Shown piece after piece: positions 29,743-39,041 of a stretch of 64,000 nt of DNA. A program made the translations under genes and the position numbers. Source of the DNA: Paracoccaceae bacterium (GTDB taxonomy: Bacteria > Pseudomonadota > Alphaproteobacteria > Rhodobacterales > Rhodobacteraceae); the NCBI GenBank assembly GCA_013003075.1, contig JABDLJ010000004.1, positions 124,001-188,000 on the forward strand, in the 5' to 3' direction. Under the pieces are notes generated by a model that saw only the letters and a program-made list of their open reading frames with translations, made no database searches and was not told where the DNA came from. The number at the start of each line of letters is the position of its first letter. The first letter of the stretch is position 1.

Positions 29743-30608
29743 CGATCCATGCCGGTATGACCGGGGCCGAGGCCCTGGGAGCGGCCTCGCGGTGTCTGGA
29801 CGCGGCCGGGATCGATGGCGCGCCCAGCGACGCCCGGCGGCTTCTGGCCTGGTCGCTGGGCTCGACGACCGACCGGCTTGCGCTGGCCTTGCCGGAAGTT
29901 CTGACAGGCGACACCGCCCGGCGCTTCGAGGGCGCCACCGCATTGCGCTGCAAGCGCGTTCCGGTCAGTCAGATCACCGGCCAGCGCATGTTCTATGGCC
30001 GCGTCTTTCATCTTGACCGCGAGGTTCTGGACCCGCGCCCCGAGACAGAGATCCTGATCGAGCAGGCGTTGGAAGACGTCTACGAGCGCGTTCTCGATCT
30101 GGGCTCGGGCACCGGCTGCATCGCCGTCACGCTTCTGGCCGAGCGGCCCGATGCGATTGGCACGGCATCCGATGTCTCGGTGGCGGCCCGCCAGCACACG
30201 TTAGCCAACGCGATGATGCACGGGGTCAGCGACCGGCTTGAAGTGCTGGGCGCAGACTGGTTCACACCGCTTGAAGGCGAGGCGCCGATTACCGGGCGTT
30301 TCGATCTGATCGTATCGAATCCGCCCTATATTGCGGCGCACGAGATGGACGATCTGGCCCCCGAAGTGCGCGACTGGGAGCCGCGACAGGCCCTGACCGA
30401 CGAAGGCGACGGGCTGGACGCATACCGGGCCATCGCGGCCGATGCGCCGCGCTTTCTTGTCCCCGGCGGCCGGCTTCTGGTCGAGATCGGACCGTCCCAG
30501 GGTGCCGCGGTCCGTCGGCTTTTTGAGACCGCCGATCTTGAAGACGTGACCGTTCATTCCGATCTGGATGGCAGGGACCGCGTTGTTTCCGCCCGCAAAT
30601 TGAGCTGA
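29739..30608 (+). CDS. prmC: Release factor glutamine methyltransferase
   Basis: SAM-dependent N5-glutamine methyltransferase acting on the GGQ motif of PrfA and PrfB. 289 residues from GTG 29739 (coupled to prfA), or 283 from an ATG at 29757. The N-terminal helical substrate domain is followed by [16 protein letters not shown], motif [15 protein letters not shown], and the catalytic NPPY in [14 protein letters not shown]. Confidence 0.95.
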   Translation: MTIHAGMTGAEALGAASRCLDAAGIDGAPSDARRLLAWSLGSTTDRLALALPEVLTGDTARRFEGATALRCKRVPVSQITGQRMFYGRVFHLDREVLDPRPETEILIEQALEDVYERVLDLGSGTGCIAVTLLAERPDAIGTASDVSVAARQHTLANAMMHGVSDRLEVLGADWFTPLEGEAPITGRFDLIVSNPPYIAAHEMDDLAPEVRDWEPRQALTDEGDGLDAYRAIAADAPRFLVPGGRLLVEIGPSQGAAVRRLFETADLEDVTVHSDLDGRDRVVSARKLS

Positions 30609-30644
30609 CACAAGCGGGCGATATTCCGCAAAAACCATGAAAAA

Positions 30645-30669
30645 CGCCCCAATCGAGGCATATTTTTCT
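30645..30669 (+). terminator. Weak terminator-like stem after prmC
   Basis: GCCCC and GAGGC flank a 4-base loop with one mismatch, and ATATTTTTCTT follows. It lies about 40 bases past the prmC stop. The stem is short, so this could be accidental. The rest of the 225-base gap to the next gene shows no feature I can support. Confidence 0.3.
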
Positions 30670-30833
30670 TGTCTTGCTGGTCGGGTCATGATTATGAAGT
30701 GTCGTGCGGGCGGCGGGACCCCTTTGTGTCCCCCTCGTCATTTGCCAGAAATATGCATAGCCCCCGGCGCCTGAATGCGCCAGATGGACGGCGGCTCTGC
30801 CCAAAGCCATAACAAGGCCGGAAAACCAACCAT

Positions 30834-31445
30834 ATGAGATCTTCCAAGACACGTTCGCGCAGTAAGTCGAGCCGCAGCAACCGTTCGGTTGGCAATATCG
30901 TCAATCGGGTCTTCGACAGTTCGGGGCCAGAGGGCAAGGTTCGCGGCACGCCTCAGCAAATTATCGAGAAATACAACCAGTTAGCGCGCGACGCTCAACT
31001 TGGAAACGACCGCGTGGCGTTCGAGAACTTCCAGCAGCACGCAGAGCACTACACCCGCCTTCTGGGCGAAGCGCAACGCGATCAGGAAGCCCGCCGCGAG
31101 CAGCAGGAGCGCGAGCGCCAGGAGCGCCAGAAAGGCGGCCACCAGCAAGACGCCGGCGGCGATGGACGTGGCCACGGTGACGGCGGACAGGGCGAGCAGG
31201 GTCGCGGCGACCAGCAACAGGTTCACGGCGACCACAGACGCGGCAAGCGCGGCGATCAGGATCGCGCGGACGGCGGACAGCCGCGAGCCGATCATGTGGT
31301 CGATCTGGGCGATGACAGCTCGGATAACGGGTTGGTCGAGACGCCGGAAAGCAAGCCCTCCAAACCGCGCCGTCCGCGCAAACCGCGCGCTGAAAAGACC
31401 GATGAGCTTCCGCCGCAGCCCGATGCGCCGGAAGCAGCGGAATAG
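30834..31445 (+). CDS. DUF4167 domain protein
   Basis: 203 residues, very hydrophilic. The conserved N-terminal part (SNRSVGNIVNRVFDSSGPEGKVRGTPQQIIEKYNQLARDAQ) is the DUF4167 domain, found next to prmC in many alphaproteobacteria. It is followed by a charged helix (RREQQERERQERQ), a Gly/Asp/Gln-rich disordered stretch and a basic Pro-rich tail. Its N-terminal KTRSRSKSSRSNR is highly basic, suggesting nucleic-acid or ribosome association, but that is inference. It converges with rsmA. Confidence 0.85.
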   Translation: MRSSKTRSRSKSSRSNRSVGNIVNRVFDSSGPEGKVRGTPQQIIEKYNQLARDAQLGNDRVAFENFQQHAEHYTRLLGEAQRDQEARREQQERERQERQKGGHQQDAGGDGRGHGDGGQGEQGRGDQQQVHGDHRRGKRGDQDRADGGQPRADHVVDLGDDSSDNGLVETPESKPSKPRRPRKPRAEKTDELPPQPDAPEAAE

Positions 31446-31468
31446 GCCCGCACGTTTTTTCTGACAGA

Positions 31469-32320
31469 CTAGGCCGGCCCGCGACCCTCTAGCTGGCGCG
31501 CCAGGGCGCAAAACGCTTCGACTGATATCTCCTCGGCCCGCGCCGTGGGTTTCAGGCCTGCGGCCATGATCTTTTGCTCGATGTCGGGCGCATATCCCTT
31601 CAGTGCCGCGCGCAGCATCTTGCGCCTTTGACCGAACGCTTTGGCCACCACGGCAAACAGAACCTTGGCTTCGGCCGGATAGCGCGGCGTGTCCAGTCGC
31701 GCGAAATGCACCACCGCAGAGCGCACCTTCGGCGGCGGGGTGAAGGCTTCGGGCGGCAGATCGAGCACGATCCTTGCATCGGTGCGCCAGGACGCCAGCA
31801 CCGACAACCGCCCATAGGCCTTGGTGCCGGGCGTTGCCACGATGCGCTCGGCGACCTCGCGCTGGAACATCAGCGTCAGGCTGTCCCAGAAGGGCGGCCA
31901 TTGCGGGGGATCGAGCCAGCGGGTCAGAAGTTCTGTTCCGACATTGTAGGGCAGGTTGGCCACGACGCGCACCGGCGGCCGCAGCAGCGCGGCTGTGTCT
32001 ATCCCCAGCGCGTCGCCCTCTATGATGTCGAGGCGGCCAGGATAGGCGGCCGCGATCTCTTCGAGGGCGGGCAGACAGCGGCGATCCTTTTCGATGGCCA
32101 CCACGCGGCGGGCGCCTTCGGCCAGAAGCCCGCGCGTCAGCCCACCGGGCCCGGGGCCGATTTCCAGCACGTCATGGTCGCTCAGCTTTCCTGCCGAGCG
32201 CGCGATCTTGGAGGTAAGGTTGAGATCGAGAAGAAAGTTCTGCCCCATCGATTTGCGCGCCGACAGCCCGTGCGCCGCGATCACCGCGCGCAGCGGGGGC
32301 AGATCGTCGATCGCGCTCAT
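31469..32320 (-). CDS. rsmA: 16S rRNA (adenine1518/1519-N6) dimethyltransferase
   Basis: KsgA-type enzyme dimethylating two adjacent adenosines in the 3' hairpin of 16S rRNA. 283 residues. [20 protein letters not shown], the SAM motif [25 protein letters not shown] and the catalytic [11 protein letters not shown] are all visible, with the C-terminal helical domain after about residue 200. Last gene of the lptF-lptG-lptD-surA-pdxA-rsmA block; the start is 25 bases after the pdxA stop. Confidence 0.96.
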   Translation of the reverse strand: MSAIDDLPPLRAVIAAHGLSARKSMGQNFLLDLNLTSKIARSAGKLSDHDVLEIGPGPGGLTRGLLAEGARRVVAIEKDRRCLPALEEIAAAYPGRLDIIEGDALGIDTAALLRPPVRVVANLPYNVGTELLTRWLDPPQWPPFWDSLTLMFQREVAERIVATPGTKAYGRLSVLASWRTDARIVLDLPPEAFTPPPKVRSAVVHFARLDTPRYPAEAKVLFAVVAKAFGQRRKMLRAALKGYAPDIEQKIMAAGLKPTARAEEISVEAFCALARQLEGRGPA

Positions 32321-32344
32321 GGCCCGCTTGGACCGGGCCGCCGC

Positions 32345-33319
32345 CTAGGCATCGGCTCGGCGCCGGCCCATGTCGTCGGCCATCTGCAGCGCGTTGATCA
32401 GCGAGGTCGGATCGGCGATCCCGCGGCCTGCGATATCGAACGCGGTGCCGTGATCGGGCGAGGTGCGCACGAACGGCAGGCCAAGCGTAACATTCACGCC
32501 GCCGGCAAAATCCAGCGTCTTGATCGGGATCAGCGCTTGATCGTGGTACATCGCGACCGCCGCGTCATAGGCTTCGCGTGCGGCAGCGTGAAACATCGTA
32601 TCGGCGGGCAGCGGGCCCAAAAGGTTGATCCCCTCGGCCCTGAGATCGTCCAGCAGCGGCGCGATCATCGTGATCTCCTCGCCCCCCATCAGGCCGCCTT
32701 CGCCGGCATGCGGGTTCAGCCCCGCGACAGCGATCCGCGGCGCCGCGATGCCGAAATCGGCCCGCAAGGCGCTGTGCGTGGTGCGGATCACCTGCGCCAG
32801 CCCGTCGCGGGTCAGCGCGCGCGGCACCTGCGCGAGCGCGATGTGGATCGTGGCAGGCACCACCTTCAGGGCATCGCAGGCCAGCATCATCACCACGTCG
32901 GCGCCGCCTGCCAGTGCGGCCAGGTACTCGGTATGACCGGGATAGGCGAAATCTGCGCCATCGACGAGCACCTTCTTGTTGATTGGGCAGGTGGTGATGG
33001 CCGAGACCTCGCCTGCGCGCGCCATCGCAACCGCGCGGGCGATCACGTCGATCACGCCTTGCGCGTTCGCCGGATCCGGCAGGCCGGGGCGGGCGCTGCC
33101 GGTGAAGTCATGCGCAAGGATCGGCATCGCATCGGCGCAGACGCCGGTTGCCTCGGCTGCGCTTTTGACCGGCTTTGCCGGGGCACCTTCCGGCAAATGG
33201 GACGGATCACCGATCCAGACAAACGGCACGTCAGAGCGCAGCGCCTGCCATGCCTTGATCGCGATTTCGGGGCCGACGCCGGCCGGCTCGCCGCAGGTCA
33301 GCGCGATGGGTGGCCGCAT
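32345..33319 (-). CDS. pdxA: 4-hydroxythreonine-4-phosphate dehydrogenase
   Basis: Pyridoxal-phosphate synthesis (DXP-dependent route): NAD-dependent oxidation of 4-phosphohydroxy-L-threonine. 324 residues. Motifs are ALTCGEPAGVGPEIAIKAW, ITTCPINKKVL (substrate phosphate site), YPGHTEYLA with the metal-binding His, VAGLNPHAGEGGLMGGEE, GPLPADTMFH and MYHDQALIPIKTLDF. The ATG at 33319 shares one base with the surA stop (TGATG). Confidence 0.96.
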   Translation of the reverse strand: MRPPIALTCGEPAGVGPEIAIKAWQALRSDVPFVWIGDPSHLPEGAPAKPVKSAAEATGVCADAMPILAHDFTGSARPGLPDPANAQGVIDVIARAVAMARAGEVSAITTCPINKKVLVDGADFAYPGHTEYLAALAGGADVVMMLACDALKVVPATIHIALAQVPRALTRDGLAQVIRTTHSALRADFGIAAPRIAVAGLNPHAGEGGLMGGEEITMIAPLLDDLRAEGINLLGPLPADTMFHAAAREAYDAAVAMYHDQALIPIKTLDFAGGVNVTLGLPFVRTSPDHGTAFDIAGRGIADPTSLINALQMADDMGRRRADA

Positions 33320-34566
33320 CAGCGAAGGATCTCGATATTGGCGCGGGCTATCAGGTCGGCCAGAAGAGCGTCGGCGCGCGCCTGGACGCGCTGATTGCTG
33401 AGCGCTGTCGCGACCTGATCGGGATCCGGGGTCTCGCTGCCCGCGAGGCGCCGGGAACACAGCATCAGGATCCGCGCGCGGCTCTCCGCGCCCGCCAGGA
33501 CCGTGCGCTCACCGATATCAAGCGGCGCGAGCGCCAGTGCGATGTCGGCGGCCAGAAGGTCGACCGGGCTTTCGCGCAGCTCGAGCGTCAGGTCGGGGTC
33601 ACGCTGCGCCTCGCCGTAGAAATCCTTGCACGTATCGATGCGCTCCAGGATCGCCGCGGCGTCCTCGCGCGCCTCTTGCGGTGTGGACCCCGGCACGCCC
33701 AGGACCGCAAACTCGGCGATGCCGCCAACCGGGGCCGGCGCGCCGGTGTCGCTGAGCGCGCGCAGCTGAAAAAGGCCCACGGCGTTGGGCACTTCGACCG
33801 GATCGCTGATCTGGCCGGGCGACATCAAAAGGATCTGTTCGCGAAGCGGCCCGGGCAGGTTGCCGAAGGCCAGCCAGTCGATCCGGCCGCCCTGGTCGCG
33901 GCTTGGCGCGACCGACACCTGCCGCGCGGCGTTCGAGAATGCATCGAACCCGCGCAGGTCCTGGATCTGGGCGATGATTTCGTCGGCCGTGGCGCGCTCT
34001 TCGGGCGACCGCGCGGGAAGGAAGATCTCGCTGATCAGGACACGCACCCGGCTTGCCGCCTGCTGTTGCGCGTTGCCGAAGGCCAGCGCCTCGTTCACAT
34101 CGTTCAGATTGATATGCTGGTTGCCGCCGACGCGTCCGCGCACGATCTGGCGCCACATCAGGCCCGCCTCGACGAAATCGCGAAAAGTCTCTTCGGCAAT
34201 GCCAAGCTGAGCCAGTTGCGCGATCAGCCCGGCCCGGTCGAGGTTGGCGCGGCCGGCGAATTCGTCCATCCCGACAAGGATATCGTCGGTGGCGATCTCG
34301 ACCCCCAGGCGGCGGGCCTCGGCGCGCTGGACCTTCTCTTCGATCAGCCGGTCAAGCGCCAGCTCGCGTGGCGCGGGGCTGCCTCCGATCGCGCTTAAAA
34401 AGCGCTGACGCTGATCCAGCTCGAACGCGGTGATCGTCTGGTCCTGGACCTTTGCAACAGGCGCAAAAAGCCCCTGCGCCGCGGCGGAAAATCCGGGCAG
34501 GGCGCAAAGCGCGGCAAGCGCAAGCGCCGCCAGCACATGTCCGATCTGCCATCTGGTTCCGATCAT
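33319..34566 (-). CDS. surA: Periplasmic peptidyl-prolyl isomerase / chaperone SurA
   Basis: 415 residues with a signal peptide (IGHVLAALALAALCALPGFSAAAQ). The N-terminal chaperone domain (VAKVQDQTITAFELDQRQRFL) precedes one parvulin-like region (residues ~150-270, with QDLRGFDAFSNAARQVSVAPSRDQGGRIDWLAFGNLP) and a C-terminal helix. Its place between lptD, its best-known client, and pdxA is the standard surA context. Start at 34566, 20 bases after the lptD stop. Confidence 0.9.
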   Translation of the reverse strand: MIGTRWQIGHVLAALALAALCALPGFSAAAQGLFAPVAKVQDQTITAFELDQRQRFLSAIGGSPAPRELALDRLIEEKVQRAEARRLGVEIATDDILVGMDEFAGRANLDRAGLIAQLAQLGIAEETFRDFVEAGLMWRQIVRGRVGGNQHINLNDVNEALAFGNAQQQAASRVRVLISEIFLPARSPEERATADEIIAQIQDLRGFDAFSNAARQVSVAPSRDQGGRIDWLAFGNLPGPLREQILLMSPGQISDPVEVPNAVGLFQLRALSDTGAPAPVGGIAEFAVLGVPGSTPQEAREDAAAILERIDTCKDFYGEAQRDPDLTLELRESPVDLLAADIALALAPLDIGERTVLAGAESRARILMLCSRRLAGSETPDPDQVATALSNQRVQARADALLADLIARANIEILR

Positions 34567-34585
34567 AGCGGCCCCCCAACCCACC

Positions 34586-36682
34586 TTAGCCGCTACAACT
34601 GCGGGCTTGCACGTTCGGGCTGCTGCCGGTGCCAAATCCGGTCAGTGACACCCGAAGGGCAAACTCGGTCGCAGGCTCAACGCTTGTCGAAGAGGTAAAG
34701 CGCCGCGAGACGGAAAGGTCAACGCCAATGCACTCGTTTTCATATATCAACCCCAGCCCGGCGCCGGTTGTGCGGCTGGCATCGGCCTCGTAGCGCCAAT
34801 CGAAACGGCCGGTCCAGTTGGGGGCAAACCGATAGGCGCTTTCAAGGGTCACTTCCGAGACATCATCCGCCCCGATGTCGTCGCGCCACAGGTAAGTGCC
34901 AACAAGGCTGCTTCCGTCGCCCTGCCAGCCGATGCGAGTCTCCGACAGCGAAAAGGTCAGCCCGTCATCGAAGACCGAGCGGGTTTCGAGCGACAGGCGC
35001 TGGCCCAGCGACAGGCCCAGCCCGACCATCCAGTCCGAGATATCGCCCGAAAGCCCGGACGTCTCGGCAAACTGGTCCTTGTCGTCGAAGCGCACGATGC
35101 GGCCAACCGTGCCGTTCAGCGACCAGCCTGCCGGATCGATCCGGGTCCAGCTGAGCCCGAGATTTGCGTGTAGCCCTTCTTCGTAGCGATCGATGCCGGG
35201 AAAGCGCGAGAACGCCAGAAGGTTGCCTTCGTCGAACTCGGTGACCGTGCTGTCTTCGTTGGGAACCGGATCGCCTGTCACGCCGGTCCAGGAAAGCTGC
35301 ACGAGCGGCTCCAGCAACTGGCGCACTCCGCCCGCGTCCCCGCGCGCCATCGGCCAGCGCAGGGTAAGGGCCGCTTTCTGCGCGCCTTGCGTCGAGGTGG
35401 CTCCGAAGGCGGGATCCTGGCCGACGACATATTGGTCGACCGCCAGGCCGGCATCCGCGCTCAGGACCATGCCATTGGCCAGCGGCCAGCGATTGTCCCA
35501 GTCAAGCGACACACCTACCCGCGAGACATCGCGGCCAACCGAAGGCGTGGCAGAGGGACGCTCCAGCGACATCGCATCGACGCCCATCCATATCTCTCCC
35601 AGGCGTGCCGAGCGATAAAGCCGCCGCGTGTAGCGGGCCTCCAGAAGCTCGTTGGGCAACTCGCGGGTCGTCGACACCTCTCCGGCGCGCAGCGTGCGGA
35701 ACGAGGTCACCGACGCCGAGAAGTCGTCCTTTTCGCGGGTCCGCTCCAGCGTGATCGCACTGTCCAGCCGGTCCTTGTCGGAATAGCCATAATCCAGCAG
35801 ATACGCCTCGTCGCTGACCAACTCGAAATCAAAGCGCAGCCGGTAGTCGCGAGGCAGGCCGAACACCCCCTCGGCAAACAGAAACGCGCGGCTGCTGTCT
35901 TCCAGATCGTCGGCAGAGACCGCGCCGCGAAACTGATAGGATCCGAAGCTCAGCTCTTGGCGAAACATCGCTTGAAGCGTCGCGGTGGAGGTTGAGACAT
36001 AAGGCGTGAAGGTCACGTCCGCATGGCGGCCAAGGGGCAGAAAATAGGGGACTTTCAAGCCCGTGCCCAGCCGGCTTGAGTTTTCGATCTCGGGCACCAG
36101 GAACCCCGCGGCGCGGTCCAGCGAAGGGTCCGGCAGGCGCAGCCGCGGCATGTAGAACACAGGCACGCCGCCAATGCGCAACTGGGCGTCGGTGAAATAG
36201 AGCTGCAGCGCGTCTTCGTCGCGCACCACGCGGGACGCGCGGATTTCCCAGACCGGCGTGGGGCGGTCCTTGCAGACCGTGCAGCTGGACGCCACCACCT
36301 TCGTCAACTGGGTATAGCGCCCGCCCACCCGGTCGATGCGGTTGGCGGCAAGCTGGACCTGCTGGTTCAGAACCAGCCTTGCGCCCAGAATGATCCCCTC
36401 GCGCAGCGATTGATCGAGGTCCGCCGCATCGGCGATCAAGACCGCCTCGTCCGGCCCCGTCAGGTAGATCGGCCCCTCGATCAAAAGCCGTTCGCCGTCC
36501 GCCGAGTAGGTCACGCGCGATGCCAGAACACGGGTCTCTTCGAACAGGATTTCGACATCGCCCTCGGCGATGATGGTGCCATCGGGGTTGATCTGCACGC
36601 TGTCGGCCGCGAGCGTCGCGACCTGCGCCGCCGCGGCCCCGGCCCAAAGCGCAACCAAGGCGGCAAGGATCAGGCCGCGCAC
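34586..36682 (-). CDS. lptD: LPS-assembly outer membrane protein LptD
   Basis: 698 residues. Signal peptide (LILAALVALWAGAAAAQ), N-terminal OstA/LptA-like beta-jellyroll (DSVQINPDGTIIAEGDVEILFEETRVLASRVTY), then a large beta-barrel whose strands dominate residues ~190-698. The conserved cysteines appear as SSCTVCKDRPTPVWEIRA early and RSC near the end, the pair used for disulfide-linked maturation. GTG start at 36682 shares one base with the lptG stop (TAGTG). Inserts LPS into the outer leaflet together with LptE. Confidence 0.94.
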   Translation of the reverse strand: MRGLILAALVALWAGAAAAQVATLAADSVQINPDGTIIAEGDVEILFEETRVLASRVTYSADGERLLIEGPIYLTGPDEAVLIADAADLDQSLREGIILGARLVLNQQVQLAANRIDRVGGRYTQLTKVVASSCTVCKDRPTPVWEIRASRVVRDEDALQLYFTDAQLRIGGVPVFYMPRLRLPDPSLDRAAGFLVPEIENSSRLGTGLKVPYFLPLGRHADVTFTPYVSTSTATLQAMFRQELSFGSYQFRGAVSADDLEDSSRAFLFAEGVFGLPRDYRLRFDFELVSDEAYLLDYGYSDKDRLDSAITLERTREKDDFSASVTSFRTLRAGEVSTTRELPNELLEARYTRRLYRSARLGEIWMGVDAMSLERPSATPSVGRDVSRVGVSLDWDNRWPLANGMVLSADAGLAVDQYVVGQDPAFGATSTQGAQKAALTLRWPMARGDAGGVRQLLEPLVQLSWTGVTGDPVPNEDSTVTEFDEGNLLAFSRFPGIDRYEEGLHANLGLSWTRIDPAGWSLNGTVGRIVRFDDKDQFAETSGLSGDISDWMVGLGLSLGQRLSLETRSVFDDGLTFSLSETRIGWQGDGSSLVGTYLWRDDIGADDVSEVTLESAYRFAPNWTGRFDWRYEADASRTTGAGLGLIYENECIGVDLSVSRRFTSSTSVEPATEFALRVSLTGFGTGSSPNVQARSCSG

Positions 36683-37779
36683 TAACCATCCTCCTGGTGC
36701 AACAGAAGGCCAAGTGGCAAAAGCGCCGCCGCCACCGGCGGGCCCCAGGCCGCCAGAAAGATCGGGATTTGCCCGTTCTCGCCAAGGATCTGCGCGAAGT
36801 TGCGAATGAAATACAGCGAAAAGCCCAAAAGGAGGGCATAGACCACCATCAAGCCGGTGCGGCCAAAACGCGCCGGGCGCATCGTGAAGCTGGCCGACAC
36901 CAGCACCATTGCCGCCAGAAGCAGTGGCAGCGCCATCTCCATCTGGAACCAGACGCGGTGCTGGCGCGCCGAAAAACCCGCCCGCTCCAGCCGGGCGATG
37001 AAGCCCGGCAGCTCCCAGATCGGGATCGCCGACGGGATGCCGAAACTGTCGACGATCTGGTTTTGCGTCAGGTTGGTGGCGATCGAGAGGGTCTGATATT
37101 CGTGCGCGTCGCGCTCGGGGTTGTCACTGTCCTGCAACGGCCAGAGCTTTGCGTCCTCGACCTCCCACGCGCCCGGGGTCAGGCGCGCCCGCGCGGCCTC
37201 GATCCGCTGGGCCGGCAGGCCGTCCTGGTCGAAACTGAGAAAGCTGACGCCGCTCAGCTCGGTGCCGTCAAGCCCGGCCCGTGCGGCGCGGATCACGGTC
37301 TGGCCGTCCTTGTCGCCCTGTCGCAGCCACAGCCCCTCGCGGCTGATCGAGGACACGCTGGCCGCGCGGTCGAGATACCGGCCCGCCAGCACGTCATATT
37401 GCTTGGAGGTCGCCGCAACCAGCGGGTTCAGAACCGCAACGCCGACACAGCCGATAAGCGCCGCCACCAGCACCGGCGCAAGGACCGCGGTCAGTGCGGC
37501 GCGCCCGGCGGCCTTGGCGATCACCATCTCGGACGAGCGTCCCATCGAGATGAAAAGCGCCACTCCCGACAGGATCACCGCCAGCGGCAGGATCCGGTAA
37601 AGACCTTCGGGCACGTTCAGAAGGGTCAGTGTCATGATGGCTCCGAAGCTGACCGCGTCGCTGTCAAAGCGGCGCACCTGCTCCAGCATGTCCACGAGCC
37701 CGAGCATCACGAAGAACGCCGCGAATACCCCTATGAACGTGACCAGAAACCGGCGCGCGAAGTAAAGGTGCAGGATCAT
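36682..37779 (-). CDS. lptG: LPS export ABC transporter permease LptG
   Basis: 365 residues. Six-helix YjgP/YjgQ permease: LYFARRFLVTFIGVFAAFFVMLGLVDMLEQVRRF at the N-terminus, VPEGLYRILPLAVILSG, a periplasmic jellyroll (residues ~100-265), and three C-terminal helices (MALPLLLAAMVLVSASFTMRPARFGRTG). Works with LptF and LptB to extract LPS from the inner membrane. Start at 37779 overlaps the lptF stop by 4 bases. Confidence 0.94.
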   Translation of the reverse strand: MILHLYFARRFLVTFIGVFAAFFVMLGLVDMLEQVRRFDSDAVSFGAIMTLTLLNVPEGLYRILPLAVILSGVALFISMGRSSEMVIAKAAGRAALTAVLAPVLVAALIGCVGVAVLNPLVAATSKQYDVLAGRYLDRAASVSSISREGLWLRQGDKDGQTVIRAARAGLDGTELSGVSFLSFDQDGLPAQRIEAARARLTPGAWEVEDAKLWPLQDSDNPERDAHEYQTLSIATNLTQNQIVDSFGIPSAIPIWELPGFIARLERAGFSARQHRVWFQMEMALPLLLAAMVLVSASFTMRPARFGRTGLMVVYALLLGFSLYFIRNFAQILGENGQIPIFLAAWGPPVAAALLPLGLLLHQEDG

Positions 37780-38912
37780 GCCGAACCCTCGCTGCGCCGA
37801 CGGCGATAAACCTGCGGGTTGGCAGCCAGCCACAGCAGCAGCAGCCCCAAGGCGAGCCCGACGAGCCCCGGCGTATAGATCAGGCCCCAAAGCTCGGGCC
37901 GCGCCAGCGCAAGATCGATGATCGCGTTGTCGGCGACCTGCAAGAGCACGATCAGGGCGATCGCGCCGAAGATCTGGTTCCAGATGCCGAACCGGGAGAA
38001 CCCGCCAAGAAGCAGCGTCGCGAAACCGATCAGCGGCACTGCGACCGACATCAGCGCGATGGTGAAGCGCTGATGGCCCTCAAGCCGCATGTCCGCCGCG
38101 CTCGAGCGGGTCTCGGCGATCAGCCGGGGCGTGGGGCGCAGCAAATCGGGCGTGGACAGATGCGAAATCCGCAGCCGGCCGGCCTGCGCCAGGTCGAAAT
38201 CGCCAAGAAGCGTCGAGAGGTCGAACGCAAACTCGCCGAAACTTGTCACCGCAAGGTTGAGGGTTTCGATCTGCACGGTTTGCGCCTTGCCGTCGCGCAT
38301 CACGAAGCGCGGCCCGTCCGGTCCGTTCACGATCAGGGCGCGCGTGGCGGTGTAGATGACGTCCTGCTCTTCGGACCGGGTGTCGCGCAAGAAGATATCA
38401 CGCAGCTCTCCTTGCGGGGTTATCTCGCGGATATAAAGCGTCAGATCGTCGGCGGGATGGACGAACTGCCCCTCGACCAGCAGCCGCGCAGTCACGTTTT
38501 CAGAGATTTCCACCTGCCGCGCGGCCAGCCGGGACAGGCTCGCCGGTACCGCGAAATGGACCAGCGCCGACACGAAGGCCGCAACGATCAGGCCGAACAC
38601 GACGACCGGTCTCGCCAGGCGGCCGGGCGAATAGCCGGTGGCCTGCACGGTGACCAGCTCGCTTTCCGACGACAGCCGGTTGGTGACATAGACGGTGGCC
38701 GCGAAAGCGGAAATCGGCAGCACAAGTCGGATCACGTTGGGCAGCGTCAGGGCGGTGAATTCCAGAAACACCGTGGCTGACTGACCGCTGGCGATCAGCC
38801 AGTCGAAAAGCCGAACCGCGCGATTGATCCAGTAGACAAGCACAAGGACAATCGAGGAAAAGCTGAAGATCACCAACAGCTGCGACAGCATGTATCTGTC
38901 GAATTTTCCCAA
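37776..38912 (-). CDS. lptF: LPS export ABC transporter permease LptF
   Basis: 378 residues, same architecture as LptG: FDRYMLSQLLVIFSFSSIVLVLVYWINRAVRLFDWL, ALTLPNVIRLVLPISAFAATVYVTNRLSSESELV, periplasmic domain, and C-terminal helices (FTIALMSVAVPLIGFATLLLGGFSRFG). The TTG at 38912 is supported by GAGG seven bases upstream and the conserved MGKFDRY-type start; an ATG seven codons later is an alternative. First gene of the six-gene block, divergent from pepA with a 129-base gap. Confidence 0.93.
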   Translation of the reverse strand: MGKFDRYMLSQLLVIFSFSSIVLVLVYWINRAVRLFDWLIASGQSATVFLEFTALTLPNVIRLVLPISAFAATVYVTNRLSSESELVTVQATGYSPGRLARPVVVFGLIVAAFVSALVHFAVPASLSRLAARQVEISENVTARLLVEGQFVHPADDLTLYIREITPQGELRDIFLRDTRSEEQDVIYTATRALIVNGPDGPRFVMRDGKAQTVQIETLNLAVTSFGEFAFDLSTLLGDFDLAQAGRLRISHLSTPDLLRPTPRLIAETRSSAADMRLEGHQRFTIALMSVAVPLIGFATLLLGGFSRFGIWNQIFGAIALIVLLQVADNAIIDLALARPELWGLIYTPGLVGLALGLLLLWLAANPQVYRRRRSEGSA

Positions 38913-39041
38913 ACCGGTGCCTCTTGTGCGCTGCTCTGTCTTTTGCGCAGCCTAGCGGATCGGAACGGCGGGGAAAACTCCCATCTGGCCAATAGAGCGG
39001 CAGCCCGCTAGGTATTTCGCGACCCCAGCCGGAGAGCCGAA